DNA of 64,000 nt from Actinomortierella ambigua (Eukaryota; Mortierellomycota; Mortierellomycetes; Mortierellales; Mortierellaceae): assembly GCA_016098155.1 (NCBI GenBank), contig JAAAJB010000100.1, positions 1 through 64,000 of the forward strand, read 5' to 3'. Under the pieces are notes generated by a model. The model was not told the origin of the DNA, ran no database searches, and saw nothing but the letters and a program-made list of their open reading frames with translations. The translations under genes and the position numbers were made by a program. Below, one piece after another: positions 21,918-32,203 of this stretch (the stretch's first letter is position 1; each line of letters starts with the position of its first letter).

Positions 21918-23490
21918 AGTCATTTTTTCACTGTGCCAGATTTTGATGAACCAAATAGGTGAAGGGGCGTTTGGTCTAAACTCAAATATACGAGACGCAT
22001 GGGGTGTATTCTGAATAGCACGAACAGGTGGGCGATTGCTGACCTTAAAATGACAACGAAAGCGGCCAGTAAACGCAGAATTGTAGTAGTGGGCGTGGAG
22101 GAGATAATGTGGGAAAGAAACCCTTCCAGACAAAAGGGTAGACGTTGATTAACACACCTGCATTGCACAACAATAGCTCCGAGGATCTTGGATGTGGGAG
22201 TACTTTTGCGTAAGTGCTACCGAGTGTTTGTAGCACATATTTACGACTTAGCTTCGACTTTAGTACTCACTGAGGCCAAGAGCGAGCAATTGACACAATA
22301 CAATGATATGCTGCTGTGCAGCTTTGTTGACATGAGAAGATTGGTAAACTAGGAGCGAGAGATGGACATTTCAATCTCCGAGGGCCCTCCAAGAGCAAAT
22401 GTGCTGGCCAGGGGGCTGATCACTGTCTAGAAGGCAGAGAGTTTCTGAGATAGCAATGTCATCAGCAAACACCTTTCATGTATCGTTCGCACACTGCCAC
22501 AACTATACCCAGGTATAAGGTTAGGTTTGACCTGTCTTGGCTTTGGGTCAATTGTGCTCTGTTTCCCTTGAGCAACACCCACAATCAATACGCTTTGCTG
22601 GCCCATAATAGGGCGCAAGCAACACAGCTACCTTTCTGTTAAGATGTCAAGATTCACAAGGCGATGAGAGGGAGGGGCTGAAATTTATCTCACTTGTCCA
22701 TCCTATTCTATTGGCTACAGGAAAAGCGAGAGCGCAGCAGCCATAGCAGCCACACTGAACATGGTACTTCAGCAGCAATCCGCAGTTGAATCTAGAAGCA
22801 CACAAGTCTATCCATCTCACTTTGCCTTTCCGTCTTCATCAGCGTATGTTGGTGTCGCACCTCAAAAGAAGCGCTCCAGTCTTGCAGTGAGTGACCGGAT
22901 CAAACCTTAAAGTTGCTGTGCAAAGGAGGAGCAATTATATCCGAGCCCACAAAAATCATGCTGGACACAAGGGGAACCGAGCAGAATTTTCCGTGTATTC
23001 CTTCACTTGTCTATTACGCTCCCGTTCCTGACGAGGATTGAAATATGCGACATGCATGTTAGCCAATAGTCTGAATGAGCATGTCACTCCTGTACTCTTG
23101 ATGTGTTCTTAACCAAAAATTTGCAAGGGCCGTTATAGTCGGTTTGAGTTGCGCGAGAATGCTGAGAGAAAGAACCACTGGTGGGCTAGAATGTGGTCTC
23201 ACGCAGGTATCAAAAGTTCGCTGCACCCTCAGCCGACAGCTGCAGGGGTAAACAGAGTAAAGTAAGCATTAAAGTTTGACTGAAATTGTTGTAGAGGTAC
23301 TACACTGCATTTGTCAATCTGCATTGCGCTACAATTCAAGCATTGGAAGTGCATCTCCATGTCCTGTGACCTTTCCTGATTTTAGGTCGACACCACAGAG
23401 CTATGAGACAAACAGCCACCCATGACCACAACGAAGCAATTCATGCTCGCTCGCTTTTCGCATTCAATACAGTATTTCAAATTCCTCATT
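21918..23490. other. Intergenic, no gene seen
   Basis: About 1.6 kb with only short open frames, no repeats I recognise, and no RNA gene visible. Confidence 0.5.
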
Positions 23491-23495
23491 CTTAA

Positions 23496-23502
23496 TATAA
23501 AA
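23496..23502 (+). promoter_or_regulatory. Candidate TATA box of GTPase 1
   Basis: TATAAAA lies about 93 nt upstream of the ATG at 23595, followed by a pyrimidine-rich leader. Confidence 0.45.
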
Positions 23503-23594
23503 CCCACTCTCACTGTTTCGCCTGCTCTCCCCTACAATCTCAACCCTATGTCTTTCTTCCGTCGTCAATTGAAGCCTTCATAGATCTTCCTACA

Positions 23595-24299
23595 ATGTCT
23601 TCAAACGTGCTTCTCATTGGCAACACTGGCGTAGGCAAAAGCTATCTCCTGAACTCGATTGGAGGTACCTTCAGATCCGGGTTCAGTGCTGTTGACGGAC
23701 TGACTACAATGTACAGCTATTGTGATGTCACGATTGAGGCAACGACTGTACGTCTTATTGATACTCCAGGTTTACTCGAGGCGACTGACGAAAGTGTGGC
23801 ACGCAATGCTAAGGTCATCACGGATGCTTTGCACACGAGAGGCGGATTCAAGCTCATCTTTGTGCTCGCCGAATGTGGGGGTCGTCTGTTGCCGTCGGAT
23901 CTCTTCACGATTGGCAAGGTGCTGTCGGCCATTGACTTCTCGATTGACGTCGGTCTGATCATCAACAAGGTCCATGAAGACGACTTGGGGCTCTACGAAG
24001 ATGGCACTGTACGGAACGATATCCTTATGAAGCTTAACAGCGTGGCCGAGGGCAAGATCAGAAGCTCTTGGTTTATGACTGTCCCTCTTTTCCGCCGGGC
24101 CAATCCATCGGGCCCCAAACCACTCGTGACGGCACTGCTGGCTGATATGACCTCCCAAACCATCCCAAACGTCAAAAAAGTTGAGGCAAATGTTACGGAA
24201 TTCAGCCACTTCATAAGCTTTCTGTTGACCGTCACACAGTGGGCGCTTGGCTTATGGTTCTTATTTCAAAACTATTTAGTGCCTTTACTCCTTCTTTGA
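23595..24299 (+). CDS. AIG1/IAN-like GTPase 1 (hydrophobic tail)
   Basis: Intronless, 234 residues. G1 P-loop GNTGVGKS is at residues 8-15, a conserved Thr of switch I in DGLTT, G3 RLIDTPGLLE at about 52-61, and a G4-like INKVHEDD at about 121-128. This order and the small size fit the AIG1/GIMAP-like (TRAFAC) GTPases, though the G4 Asp position is unusual. The last 25 or so residues (FLLTVTQWALGLWFLF...) are strongly hydrophobic and could anchor the protein in a membrane. About 70 nt of the 5' leader, up to the ATG, is shared with GTPase 4, its nearest paralogue. The role is unknown; related plant and animal proteins act in immunity and membrane remodelling. Confidence 0.85.
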   Translation: MSSNVLLIGNTGVGKSYLLNSIGGTFRSGFSAVDGLTTMYSYCDVTIEATTVRLIDTPGLLEATDESVARNAKVITDALHTRGGFKLIFVLAECGGRLLPSDLFTIGKVLSAIDFSIDVGLIINKVHEDDLGLYEDGTVRNDILMKLNSVAEGKIRSSWFMTVPLFRRANPSGPKPLVTALLADMTSQTIPNVKKVEANVTEFSHFISFLLTVTQWALGLWFLFQNYLVPLLLL

Positions 24300-24682
24300 A
24301 CCAAAAGTTGCTCTGCGCAAAATATTGTAAAGTAAAGATAGTTGTGACCCGCGGAGGTATTGTTAAGCGTCTGCACGTGTGCAAAATAGCCTCTTGTGTC
24401 TCTTATTCAAACAATTGACTGTGACAAAAACCCTCGCCTGTTTAACGAACACATCTCGATATCAATCCATCAATCTCCGTTTCACTAACAACAAATCTCT
24501 AACCAAACAGTTCAAAGAGCCGGTTGTTGTAGCCATGACCATGCTCTGTTTAAAGTATTTAGAGTACCGTTCACATCTTCAGAAACAGTCCAAAGCTCAA
24601 TAACGCAGTCTTTTGCTCAGAGATCCATCATTTCCTTCCTTCTCCTCTCGCATCCTCCTTTCATTCACCAGGTTCTTAGATA
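24300..24682. other. Intergenic between GTPases 1 and 2
   Basis: No gene seen; a pyrimidine-rich leader precedes GTPase 2. Confidence 0.5.
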
Positions 24683-25384
24683 ATGGCACAAAACACCACA
24701 AATGTATTGCTTGTTGGCAATAGCGGCGTGGGCAAGAGTTACCTCCTGAACTCGATTGGAGGAGACTTCAAGTCTGGGTTCAACACTGTGGACGGCCTGA
24801 CTACGAAGTGCAGCTATTGTGATGTTACTATTGGGACAACGGCTGTACGTCTTGTGGATGTTCCTGGTCTGCTCGAGACGGTGGACGAGAAAGTCGCAAG
24901 CAATGCCAAGGCCATCACGGAGGCATTGAACATGGAAGGCAGATTCAAGATGATCATTGTGTTGCCTGAAAGCGGAGGGCGTCTGTCACCGTCGGATCTC
25001 TTCACGATTGGCAAGGTGTTATCGGCCACAGATTTCTCCATTGACGTCGGTCTGATCATCAACAAGGTCCCTGAAGACGACTTGGAATGCTATGATGACG
25101 GCTCTTTTCGGAACGATCTCCTCACGAGGCTCAACACCTTGGCCGAAGGCAGGATCAAAAGCTCTTGGTTTGTGGCCATCCCTCGATTCCGTCGGGACAA
25201 CCCTACAGGTCCCCAGCCTCTCATGACGGAGCTGTTATCCAACATGATATCACAGGACATTACAAAAGTGACCTCAGTCAAGGCCTCTGTGAAAGAATTC
25301 AACAGCTTTGTGGAGTTCATGGTGAAAATTCGTGAATATTTCGTCGGGATGTGGAGAAAGTTTCAAGCACTGCTCAAGAAATAA
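24683..25384 (+). CDS. AIG1/IAN-like GTPase 2 (amphipathic basic tail)
   Basis: Intronless, 233 residues. The P-loop (GNSGVGKSYLLNSIGG), switch region (DGLTTKCSYCDV), G3 (RLVDVPGLLE) and G4-like INKVPEDD are intact. Instead of a hydrophobic anchor it ends in an amphipathic, Lys/Arg-rich helix (REYFVGMWRKFQALLKK) that could bind membranes peripherally or mediate oligomerisation. Closest in the window are GTPase 5, the minus-strand relic at 21.4-21.9 kb and the GTPase half of the kinase fusion; shared features are CSYCDVT or KYCDVT and EALNMxG. It is the middle member of the first three-gene unit. Confidence 0.85.
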   Translation: MAQNTTNVLLVGNSGVGKSYLLNSIGGDFKSGFNTVDGLTTKCSYCDVTIGTTAVRLVDVPGLLETVDEKVASNAKAITEALNMEGRFKMIIVLPESGGRLSPSDLFTIGKVLSATDFSIDVGLIINKVPEDDLECYDDGSFRNDLLTRLNTLAEGRIKSSWFVAIPRFRRDNPTGPQPLMTELLSNMISQDITKVTSVKASVKEFNSFVEFMVKIREYFVGMWRKFQALLKK

Positions 25385-25929
25385 AGCTCTCTCGATAGCT
25401 ACACACAAGAAAATGGAGCCCGGGTGTTCGTGGGAGTTTATTCGACACTCGTCTCATGGGTAAATATTAAGAATATGTCTGCCGAACCGTACATCATCAG
25501 TCTATTGAATTGGAAATTTGATGCGTGCTTCACATATCGATCGAGACTATGTACATGATCAAAAGCTCAGAGTATCCAAGCTCTATTGTCTGCATACTGC
25601 AGTAGGGTATCATGAACAAGATCCTCGGAGGTTTGCACCGCCGTCCTACACATTGTGCGACACTCTTTCTTCACCCAGTGCACTCCTGATCTAACCACAA
25701 CACAACATTACTGCAAGGCGAACGCACAGCATCAACCGATATCACGCGGAAATGACTCATCCTTCCATTAGGGAAGTCACCGCTCCTCAGTATTTAAGTC
25801 CACTTGATCAATCTGAGGTTATCAGAACCTTGCACAACATTCATACACAGGCAGTTTCCTGATATTTTGACCACTTTCATTGCTTTTACATTCAGTCATT
25901 TTTCGCCCCCCCCCCTTGTCTTCTGCACA
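25385..25929. other. Intergenic; leader of GTPase 3 with poly-C
   Basis: Ten Cs at 25906-25915 lie 15 nt before the ATG. In the paralogue GTPase 6 this position reads CGCACCACTTC, so the poly-C is specific to this copy. Confidence 0.6.
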
Positions 25930-27834
25930 ATGACAGCCGCAAATGTGCTTTTCATTGGCAATACCGGTGTAGGCAAGAGCTATCTTCTCAACTCAATTGG
26001 TGGCGAGTTTGAGTCTGGCTTCAGTTCGGTGGACGGACTGACTGCGAAGGTCTCCTATTGCGACGTCGAAATTCAGGGCTCATGCGTACGGCTAATTGAT
26101 GCACCGGGTCTACTCGAGGCGACAGGAGAGAGAATGCGAAACAATGCCCGGGCGATCACGGATGCATTGGGTATGCCGGGCGGATTCAAGCTTGTATTCG
26201 TGATGGCCGATAATTCGGGGCGCGTTATTCCCGCAGACCTCTACACCATCGGAAGAGTGATGTCGGCCATTGAGGGCTCCATCCCAGTAGGGGTGATCAT
26301 CAACAAAGTCCCTGAAGAAGACCTGGATCTTTATGATGATTTTGAAACAAAGAAGAAGATCATCACACAGCTCAACAACGTGGCTCCCAACTGTTTTGAC
26401 GCAGCTCGGCTCAAGGCGATCCCACGTTTCCGCAAGGACAACATCCATGGTGCCGCTGATCTCGTGATGGAACTATTAAGAGATGTGAGAGTCCACGTCC
26501 TTCCACCTGTCAAGAGCATTACTGCCACCATGGAAGAGTTCCATTATTACACGACGGTAATGGCATCGCTCTCCAAAGACGCGAAGGATTTTTTCATAAG
26601 TCGCATTTCAGCAAGATTCGGGTTTCGCGGAAATACAGGTTTCGATCAGCAGAATAACAGCGTGTACCACAAGAATACCTTGACCCCCAAATTGGCTGAG
26701 GGAGCTCAAGGCGCAGAGCGACAGGCTGGGCATGGCCGGCTAGGGTGGATAGGCAACGAGGTCACCGACGAAAAGATCACTGCAGAGGGCTCTGACGAGC
26801 ATACTACTCGTTCCGTTCAGCCGAATGATACCTCCCCCTCGACTCGGCCGCGCGATTTTTCGAGGTCGCCGCAGTTGGCACCTCCTTTCCAAGCGGCATC
26901 TGTCGAGGCCTACTATGGACCAAGTCAACCAGTCGATCCTAACAGGCCAGATGCAGTGGCACAGCAACGGTCGGCACCTCTCCAAGCGACATCTGTCGTG
27001 GCCCACTGTGGAGCAGGTCAAGTAGTCGACCCTTGCAGGCCAGATGCAATGACACAGCAGCGGTCGCCACCTTTCCAAACGACATCTGTTGCCGGGGCCC
27101 ACTGTGGAGCAAGTCGAACAGTGGATCCCTACAGGCCAGCTGCAGTGGCACAGCAGCGGTCGCCACCTCTCCACGCGACATCTATTGCCGGGGCCCACTG
27201 TGTAGCAAGTCAACCAGTCGACCCTTGCAGGCCAGATGCAATGACACAGCAGCGGTCGCCACCTCCTTTCCAAGCGACATCTGTCGAGGCCCACTATGGA
27301 GCAAGTCAGCCAGTCGATCCTAACAGGCCAGATGCAGTGGCACAGCAGCGGTCGGTACCTCCTTACCAAGCGACATCTATTGCCGAGGCCCACTGTGGAG
27401 CAAATCAACAAGGCGATCCTAACAGTCCAGATGCAGTGGCACAGCAACGGTCGGCACCTCTCCAAGCGACATCTGTCGTGGCCCACTGTGGAGCAGGTCA
27501 AGCAGTCGACCCTTGCAGGCCAGATGCAATGACACAGCAGCGGTCGCCACCTCCTTTCCAAGCGACATCTGTCGAGGCCCACTATGGAGCAAGTCAGCCA
27601 GTCGATCCTGACAGTCCAGATGTAGTGGCACAGCAACGGTCGCCACCTCTCCAAGCTACATCTGCCGTGGCCCATTGTGGACCAGATCATCTAATCGATC
27701 CCAACAGGCCAAATAGAGTGACTGTAAGTGAAGATGCACGTACGAAGGCCAAGAGGGGGGGGGATAGGTACGGCTCCGCCATCACACTGATGTTAACCAG
27801 GCGTCCAATGGTAATCGCATTTTTATTCTTCTGA
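25930..27834 (+). CDS. AIG1/IAN-like GTPase 3 with nine-unit C-terminal repeat
   Basis: Single exon, 634 residues from the ATG at 25930. That start matches GTPase 6 and places the P-loop (GNTGVGKSYLLN) near the N-terminus. The GTPase domain covers about residues 1-215 (RLIDAPGLLE, INKVPEEDLD). A linker follows, and then at about 26878-27720 come nine tandem units of about 31 residues (core QATSVEAHYGASQPVDP, then RPDAVAQQRS) with constant Cys/Tyr and Pro positions. The unit is Gln/Pro/Ala-rich and probably extended or disordered. After the repeats the frame runs through a 9-G tract (27755-27763) into what is 3' untranslated sequence in GTPase 6, so the last 35 or so residues are copy-specific and could reflect slippage. 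The repeats are nearly identical at DNA level, so length variation between strains is likely. Confidence 0.8.
   Translation: MTAANVLFIGNTGVGKSYLLNSIGGEFESGFSSVDGLTAKVSYCDVEIQGSCVRLIDAPGLLEATGERMRNNARAITDALGMPGGFKLVFVMADNSGRVIPADLYTIGRVMSAIEGSIPVGVIINKVPEEDLDLYDDFETKKKIITQLNNVAPNCFDAARLKAIPRFRKDNIHGAADLVMELLRDVRVHVLPPVKSITATMEEFHYYTTVMASLSKDAKDFFISRISARFGFRGNTGFDQQNNSVYHKNTLTPKLAEGAQGAERQAGHGRLGWIGNEVTDEKITAEGSDEHTTRSVQPNDTSPSTRPRDFSRSPQLAPPFQAASVEAYYGPSQPVDPNRPDAVAQQRSAPLQATSVVAHCGAGQVVDPCRPDAMTQQRSPPFQTTSVAGAHCGASRTVDPYRPAAVAQQRSPPLHATSIAGAHCVASQPVDPCRPDAMTQQRSPPPFQATSVEAHYGASQPVDPNRPDAVAQQRSVPPYQATSIAEAHCGANQQGDPNSPDAVAQQRSAPLQATSVVAHCGAGQAVDPCRPDAMTQQRSPPPFQATSVEAHYGASQPVDPDSPDVVAQQRSPPLQATSAVAHCGPDHLIDPNRPNRVTVSEDARTKAKRGGDRYGSAITLMLTRRPMVIAFLFF
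26878..27720 (+). repeat. Tandem coding minisatellite, about 93 nt unit, nine copies
   Basis: In-frame repeats in the tail of GTPase 3. Two unit types recur: one with AHCGAG...DPCRPDAMTQQRS and one with AHYGAS...DPNRPDAVAQQRS. A stretch of about 110 nt starting near 26956 recurs almost exactly near 27436, showing duplication of multi-unit segments. GTPase 6 retains at most one degenerate unit. Confidence 0.9.
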
Positions 27835-28467
27835 AATAGTTTGAATATGGTTATGAGACTGATGAATAAGACTCGTTTAGGATTCGGCCTGGTAGTTGAT
27901 CATGCTAGTGGTAGATGCAGCCATAGCACTCACATGCTATCTCTGGTCAGCATAATTGACATCGTTGTTTGAGCGTTTTGCTGGTTGTTCTTGGCATTTG
28001 AAACATCTGTTAGTTGGAGTGTACGCCTCATTTACCTGGCACCAACATACTTTACTACAACTTTTGCCCGGCGATAGCCCGGCGGAAGGGGGGGGGGGGT
28101 TGGAAGAGAAAGCAAAAGAAAAGGAATAGTATAAATATAGATACCTGCCACGCCAGGCTTTATGCCCCATCTCTCACTTGTTTTAACCGACAACGAAACG
28201 AAATATCCGTTCTATGTAAGCACAGACGGGTAGAAAATGTCCTCTTTCTTTCTGGCACCACGGCTATCGTCATAGACATAACTTTTAAGTTGGACGTTTT
28301 GGTGCATCTGGAAAGAGCGATGTAGTGCTGACCATGCGAAAATAACAGGCTCCGGCAAGTGTACACCAACATGTTTTGAAGTTTGTCCTTGAGATTTGAT
28401 AATTGTTTTTGCAAAGCGGGTTGGATGGAGAATTGGATTCTCTCGAGTTGGATCGGTGTACCCGTCA
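27835..28467. other. Intergenic with 12-G tract
   Basis: Twelve Gs at 28088-28099. No gene seen. Confidence 0.5.
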
Positions 28468-28587
28468 TCAGTTGTTACTACTAGTTGCCGTATGCGAAAG
28501 AATGCATACCTCCTCGTCTAGCAGTCCAGCAAGCTCCATGCTATTGGCAATGGGGAACGAGGACGAGTCTGCAATGAGGTCAATCAT
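28468..28587 (-). pseudogene. Truncated copy of the Cys-rich protein gene
   Basis: 39 codons plus stop on the minus strand. It contains NSMELAGLLDEEVC as in the gene at 19187-19618, but diverges right after and stops (ATSSNN then TGA), losing both Cys clusters. It lies next to repeat block B, just as the full gene lies next to block A. Confidence 0.75.
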
Positions 28588-28685
28588 AATGTGGTTGTTG
28601 TTGGAATGAGTGGAGGGGAAGGTTGATGAGTGAGCTGTAGGCTGTTGGTTCTAGGTTTTGTGGGGAGGGAAAGAGACAGAGAGAA

Positions 28686-29420
28686 GCCGCGCTGTCTTCG
28701 AGTGTCGTTCTTGTCTTTAGAGAGAGCGAGCCGAGAAAAATTAAGGGGGTGGAAAGAAAGGTACTAGTGTAATCCCACAAGTGCAAGCGACGAGAGAGCG
28801 TCCAAACAAGGAGAGCATGTGGAGAACAAGCATTGTTGCACACATTTGTGTGCTCACTGTGCTGCCTGTCTACCTGCTCATTCTCGCACCCATTCTATTG
28901 TCCGGTGTCCTTCCCACTCTAATTCTACCCTTATCCCTTTCATTCACCTGCGAATGGCGAGGCTGTCTCGCACTCGACTTCGGCAAAGGGGTAACGAACA
29001 CCGAAGGTTGACGAGAGGGAAGGACGCAGACTCGTCTTTCTCAGCCTACAGGCAAGCTAGAGAGACGCGGCGGAGTTCACAAGACGCGTTGTAGTAGGGA
29101 GCATGTTCTGGGCTCCAGAGTGAGCACAGCCAGTGCAGGTCGGCCTGATGAGGATGTTTGAGAGAGAGCTTAAGTCTTTTTTTTTCCCTAGGGAAAACCG
29201 ATGACCGTCGACTGATCAGGGAGCAAATCCCTGCCTTGCTTGCAGCATGTGCTCCCACTTCCGTCATATTCGCAAACAAAAAAAAATAAAATAAAATAAA
29301 ACATATACGCACAAACTTCATAGTCATCCAATTGTGGACGATACCAAAGACATTGGACATCATGGGAGAGTATGTTGCGTGGCTCAGCTCGCTACTTTCA
29401 GTTTTCTGTCGTAGGAGCTC
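28686..29420. repeat. Dispersed repeat block B
   Basis: Near-identical to block A through the first 450 or so nt, including the 64-codon hydrophobic ORF (28817-29011). The second half, with the poly-T tract at about 29177 and GTGGACGATACCA, is more diverged. It heads the second group of GTPases. Confidence 0.85.
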
Positions 29421-30477
29421 CATGTGTCCTTGTGGAGGGTCAACCCCCTCCTTATGATCCAATCTGCAGGCACTGACACTAACGAGACAAATGTGTTCAC
29501 ACTATGATATAGAGGAATATGCAAGAGTGCACACTTATGCCGTCGTGTTTTCAGGCTATTTTCACCGCATTTTTTAACCGTGCTTGCATCCCATAGAATC
29601 CATGGAGTGTAGAGTCAACTGCTTCCTTGTTCCCTCGCCATCCTCGCCGACGGAGCAATAGGGATGAGGAATGCGCCCAAGCACATTTCATCTCCCTGGG
29701 TTACCCACCTCGTACCTTCGCGGATTTGTTGCCATACCTTTGCTCTGTATTATTTTATACACATTCTCTTCTTCTTCAGCACCATCACTCTCGATCTCCT
29801 TCTTTCTGTGTCTCTCCATTCTACCATCATATTCTGCACTCTTTCTCGATCTTAGGTCGCTCGCTTGGTCGAAAGATGAATCCCACTCGAGGAAAAAGCA
29901 ACAGTACACCATTATGTACTTTGGAGAACCCAAAGGCTCGGTGCAAAGGGATAAGGAAATCACTTGGTGTACCACATACGCGTGTGTGCTTTCCGTTTTC
30001 CCAATTGTAGAATAATAACGTGCTTAGACAGCTACTCATGTCCCTTCATCGTTCTTCAAGTGTTGGTGCAATCGCCACCCCCCTCCCACACCTCCATCAT
30101 TTTCAAGACAGCCCTCGTGTCCCTTTCATAGTTGTATGGGTCGTGCGGCGCCAAATCTGACCACGGAGAGCGCGCAGCAGCTCGCCAAGCGACTACTTTC
30201 GGTAGGCCAACCCTGCTCGGCTTGTCTGGAGTGGGAGCTAATTCTCAAGGAGGGGGGGGGGAGGTTTGCAAGTGCTGGCTTTCTACAAGAGAGGAAAATT
30301 TGTAAGTGGTAAGTTCTCCTTACAGACTTTTTTTGGGGGAGGGAGGCATATTTTGTATGAGAACAGGTCTCTAACGGAAAAGTTCTTTCTCCTTATTAAT
30401 AACTCATTTTCTCACCACAATCTCAACCATATATCTTTCTTCCATCGTCGATTGAAACTTTCATAGATCTTCCTACA
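29421..30477. other. Intergenic; leader of GTPase 4
   Basis: A 10-G tract lies at 30252-30261. The last 70 or so nt before 30478 match the leader of GTPase 1 (CTTTCTTCC, then TTCATAGATCTTCCTACA). No gene seen. Confidence 0.5.
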
Positions 30478-31176
30478 ATGTCTTCAAACGTGCTCCTCAT
30501 TGGTAACACTGGCGTAGGCAAAAGCTATCTCCTGAACTCGATTGGAGGTACCTTCAGGTCCGGGTTCAGCGCCGTAGACGGACTGACTACAGCGTACAGC
30601 TATTGTGATGTTAAGGTTGGGACAGTGATTGTACGCCTCATTGATACTCCCGGTTTGCTAGAGGCGACGGATAAGAATGTCGCACGCAATGCCAAGGCCA
30701 TCACGGATGCTTTGCACACGAGAGGCGGATTCAAGCTCATCTTTGTACTCCCTGAATGTGGGGGTCGTCTGTTGCCGTCGGATCTCTTCATGATTGGCAA
30801 GGTGCTGTCGGCCATTGACTTCTCGATTGACGTCGGTCTGATCATCAACAAGGTCCATGAAGACGACTTGGAGCTCTATGAAGATGGCTCTGCACGGAAC
30901 GATATCCTAATGAAGCTTAACAGCGTGGCCGAGGGCAAGATCAGAAGCTCTTGGTTTATGACTGTCCCTCTTTTCCGCCGGGCCAATCCATCGGGCCCCA
31001 AACCACTCATGACGGCGCTGCTGGTCGACATGACTTCCCAAACCATCCCAAACGTGAGAACAGTCGAGACTAGTGCCATGGAATTCAGCCGCTTTGTGAG
31101 CTTTCTGCTGACTGTCACACAGTGGGCGCTTGGCTTATGGTCTTTATTTAAACATTATCTTACCCTATTCACATGA
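30478..31176 (+). CDS. AIG1/IAN-like GTPase 4 (hydrophobic tail)
   Basis: Intronless, 232 residues. Closest to GTPase 1, with most differences scattered single residues. P-loop GNTGVGKS, DGLTT, RLIDTPGLLE and INKVHEDD are all intact. The hydrophobic C-terminus (SFLLTVTQWALGLW) is kept, though the final residues differ (SLFKHYLTLFT). It is the first member of the second three-gene unit. High identity in coding and leader sequence indicates recent duplication. Confidence 0.85.
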   Translation: MSSNVLLIGNTGVGKSYLLNSIGGTFRSGFSAVDGLTTAYSYCDVKVGTVIVRLIDTPGLLEATDKNVARNAKAITDALHTRGGFKLIFVLPECGGRLLPSDLFMIGKVLSAIDFSIDVGLIINKVHEDDLELYEDGSARNDILMKLNSVAEGKIRSSWFMTVPLFRRANPSGPKPLMTALLVDMTSQTIPNVRTVETSAMEFSRFVSFLLTVTQWALGLWSLFKHYLTLFT

Positions 31177-31487
31177 TAGTCCTAACCCTCGATAAATGTC
31201 TTGAGTCTTCATGATTCGACTCTATCTGTCTTTTCGAGGTTGAATTCTGTCATTGGGACATAACTTCTGAGACTGGTCCAAAGTTGAATAACTCTGAGGC
31301 TGGGGGAGGGGGCGGCGAAAGAAGTTGTCAACAGGTGGCCTATCCTTTTCTTCCAAGGTGTACTCAGTTAAGATTGAAACATTCTGTCTCCACCCGAGTA
31401 TACAAACAATAGGACTTGGGAGTTGATGTGTGTGAACAAAGTCTCAGCCATCCAACTTTCAATACAATAAAATAGACTTGTTAGCAG

Positions 31488-31597
31488 AGCTTGCGCGACG
31501 ATTAACTAAGGGGGGTTTGTGGGGATTTTCTGCGAACCACCATGGTATTCGACAAACAATTATGATAGTGTCAAGCACACACAAAGGTTCTGAAATG
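31488..31597. repeat. Transposon 3'-end repeat, copy 2
   Basis: Matches 18990-19105 (GCGCGACGATTAACTAAGG, then CTGCGAACCACCATG, then AAGCACACACAAAG). Here no transposase precedes it, so it is an orphan fragment. It lies between GTPase 4 and the inverted GTPase 5, which suggests the element took part in the rearrangement. Confidence 0.7.
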
Positions 31598-31599
31598 GA

Positions 31600-32203
31600 C
31601 AATGATATTTATGGTAGCAGTGTATTGTCCATTTCAAGGGGTTGACCACCTACTTTGATCTTGATCAGCTCGCGATTTGAGCGTCTCCAATCTGGCAGTG
31701 GCTTCTACTTGAATGCTATTAATAGGACTAGGCAGCCCCTTGGCTCGGTGAGTGGTTTTCGGCTCGCCGTTCCTGATGTGGATGAGGATGGTGTAAGTCG
31801 AAGGAAGCACAGGCTCAGTGAGTGTAGATCTAGACCCCGAGGCTTGCGAGGGTTTGAGGGACTGTTTGGGATGGCTCCCACCGATAAACAGGTTTCCCTG
31901 CGACGACGAGAACCTGCGATGGCGGGCCTCGTTGTCAGAAGGTGTAAACAAATTCACACTGGTTAGAGAGGTGAGAGAGTTGAGAGAGGTGAGAGGTGAA
32001 GGATGTGAAAGATGTGAATAATAATACACAGAGGATGGCCACTTTTATTTGATGACGCGCCGTGATTTATTCTCGCTACTACTGGGAATAGCCTGTAGTA
32101 ATAATTGTTCGATACACAAGCCTCAAAGAACTAACTGCGAGAACAGGCGTCCTCAGAAAGGAAGAAAACGGCAATAGCCACCAGAAAAGGGGGAAGCTGG
32201 ATG
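31600..32203. other. Intergenic, possible relic
   Basis: A minus-strand open frame of 131 codons (31634-32029) and a plus-strand one of 103 overlap; neither is recognisable. No other feature. Confidence 0.4.

Noticed and set aside
26740..27690. Long minus-strand open frame of 316 codons
   Set aside because: It is the antisense of the coding minisatellite of GTPase 3. A unit length divisible by three keeps every frame open, and the plus-strand paralogue supports the sense frame.
31634..32029. 131-codon minus-strand ORF
   Set aside because: Overlaps an open plus-strand frame, has no known motif, and lies beside a transposon fragment.
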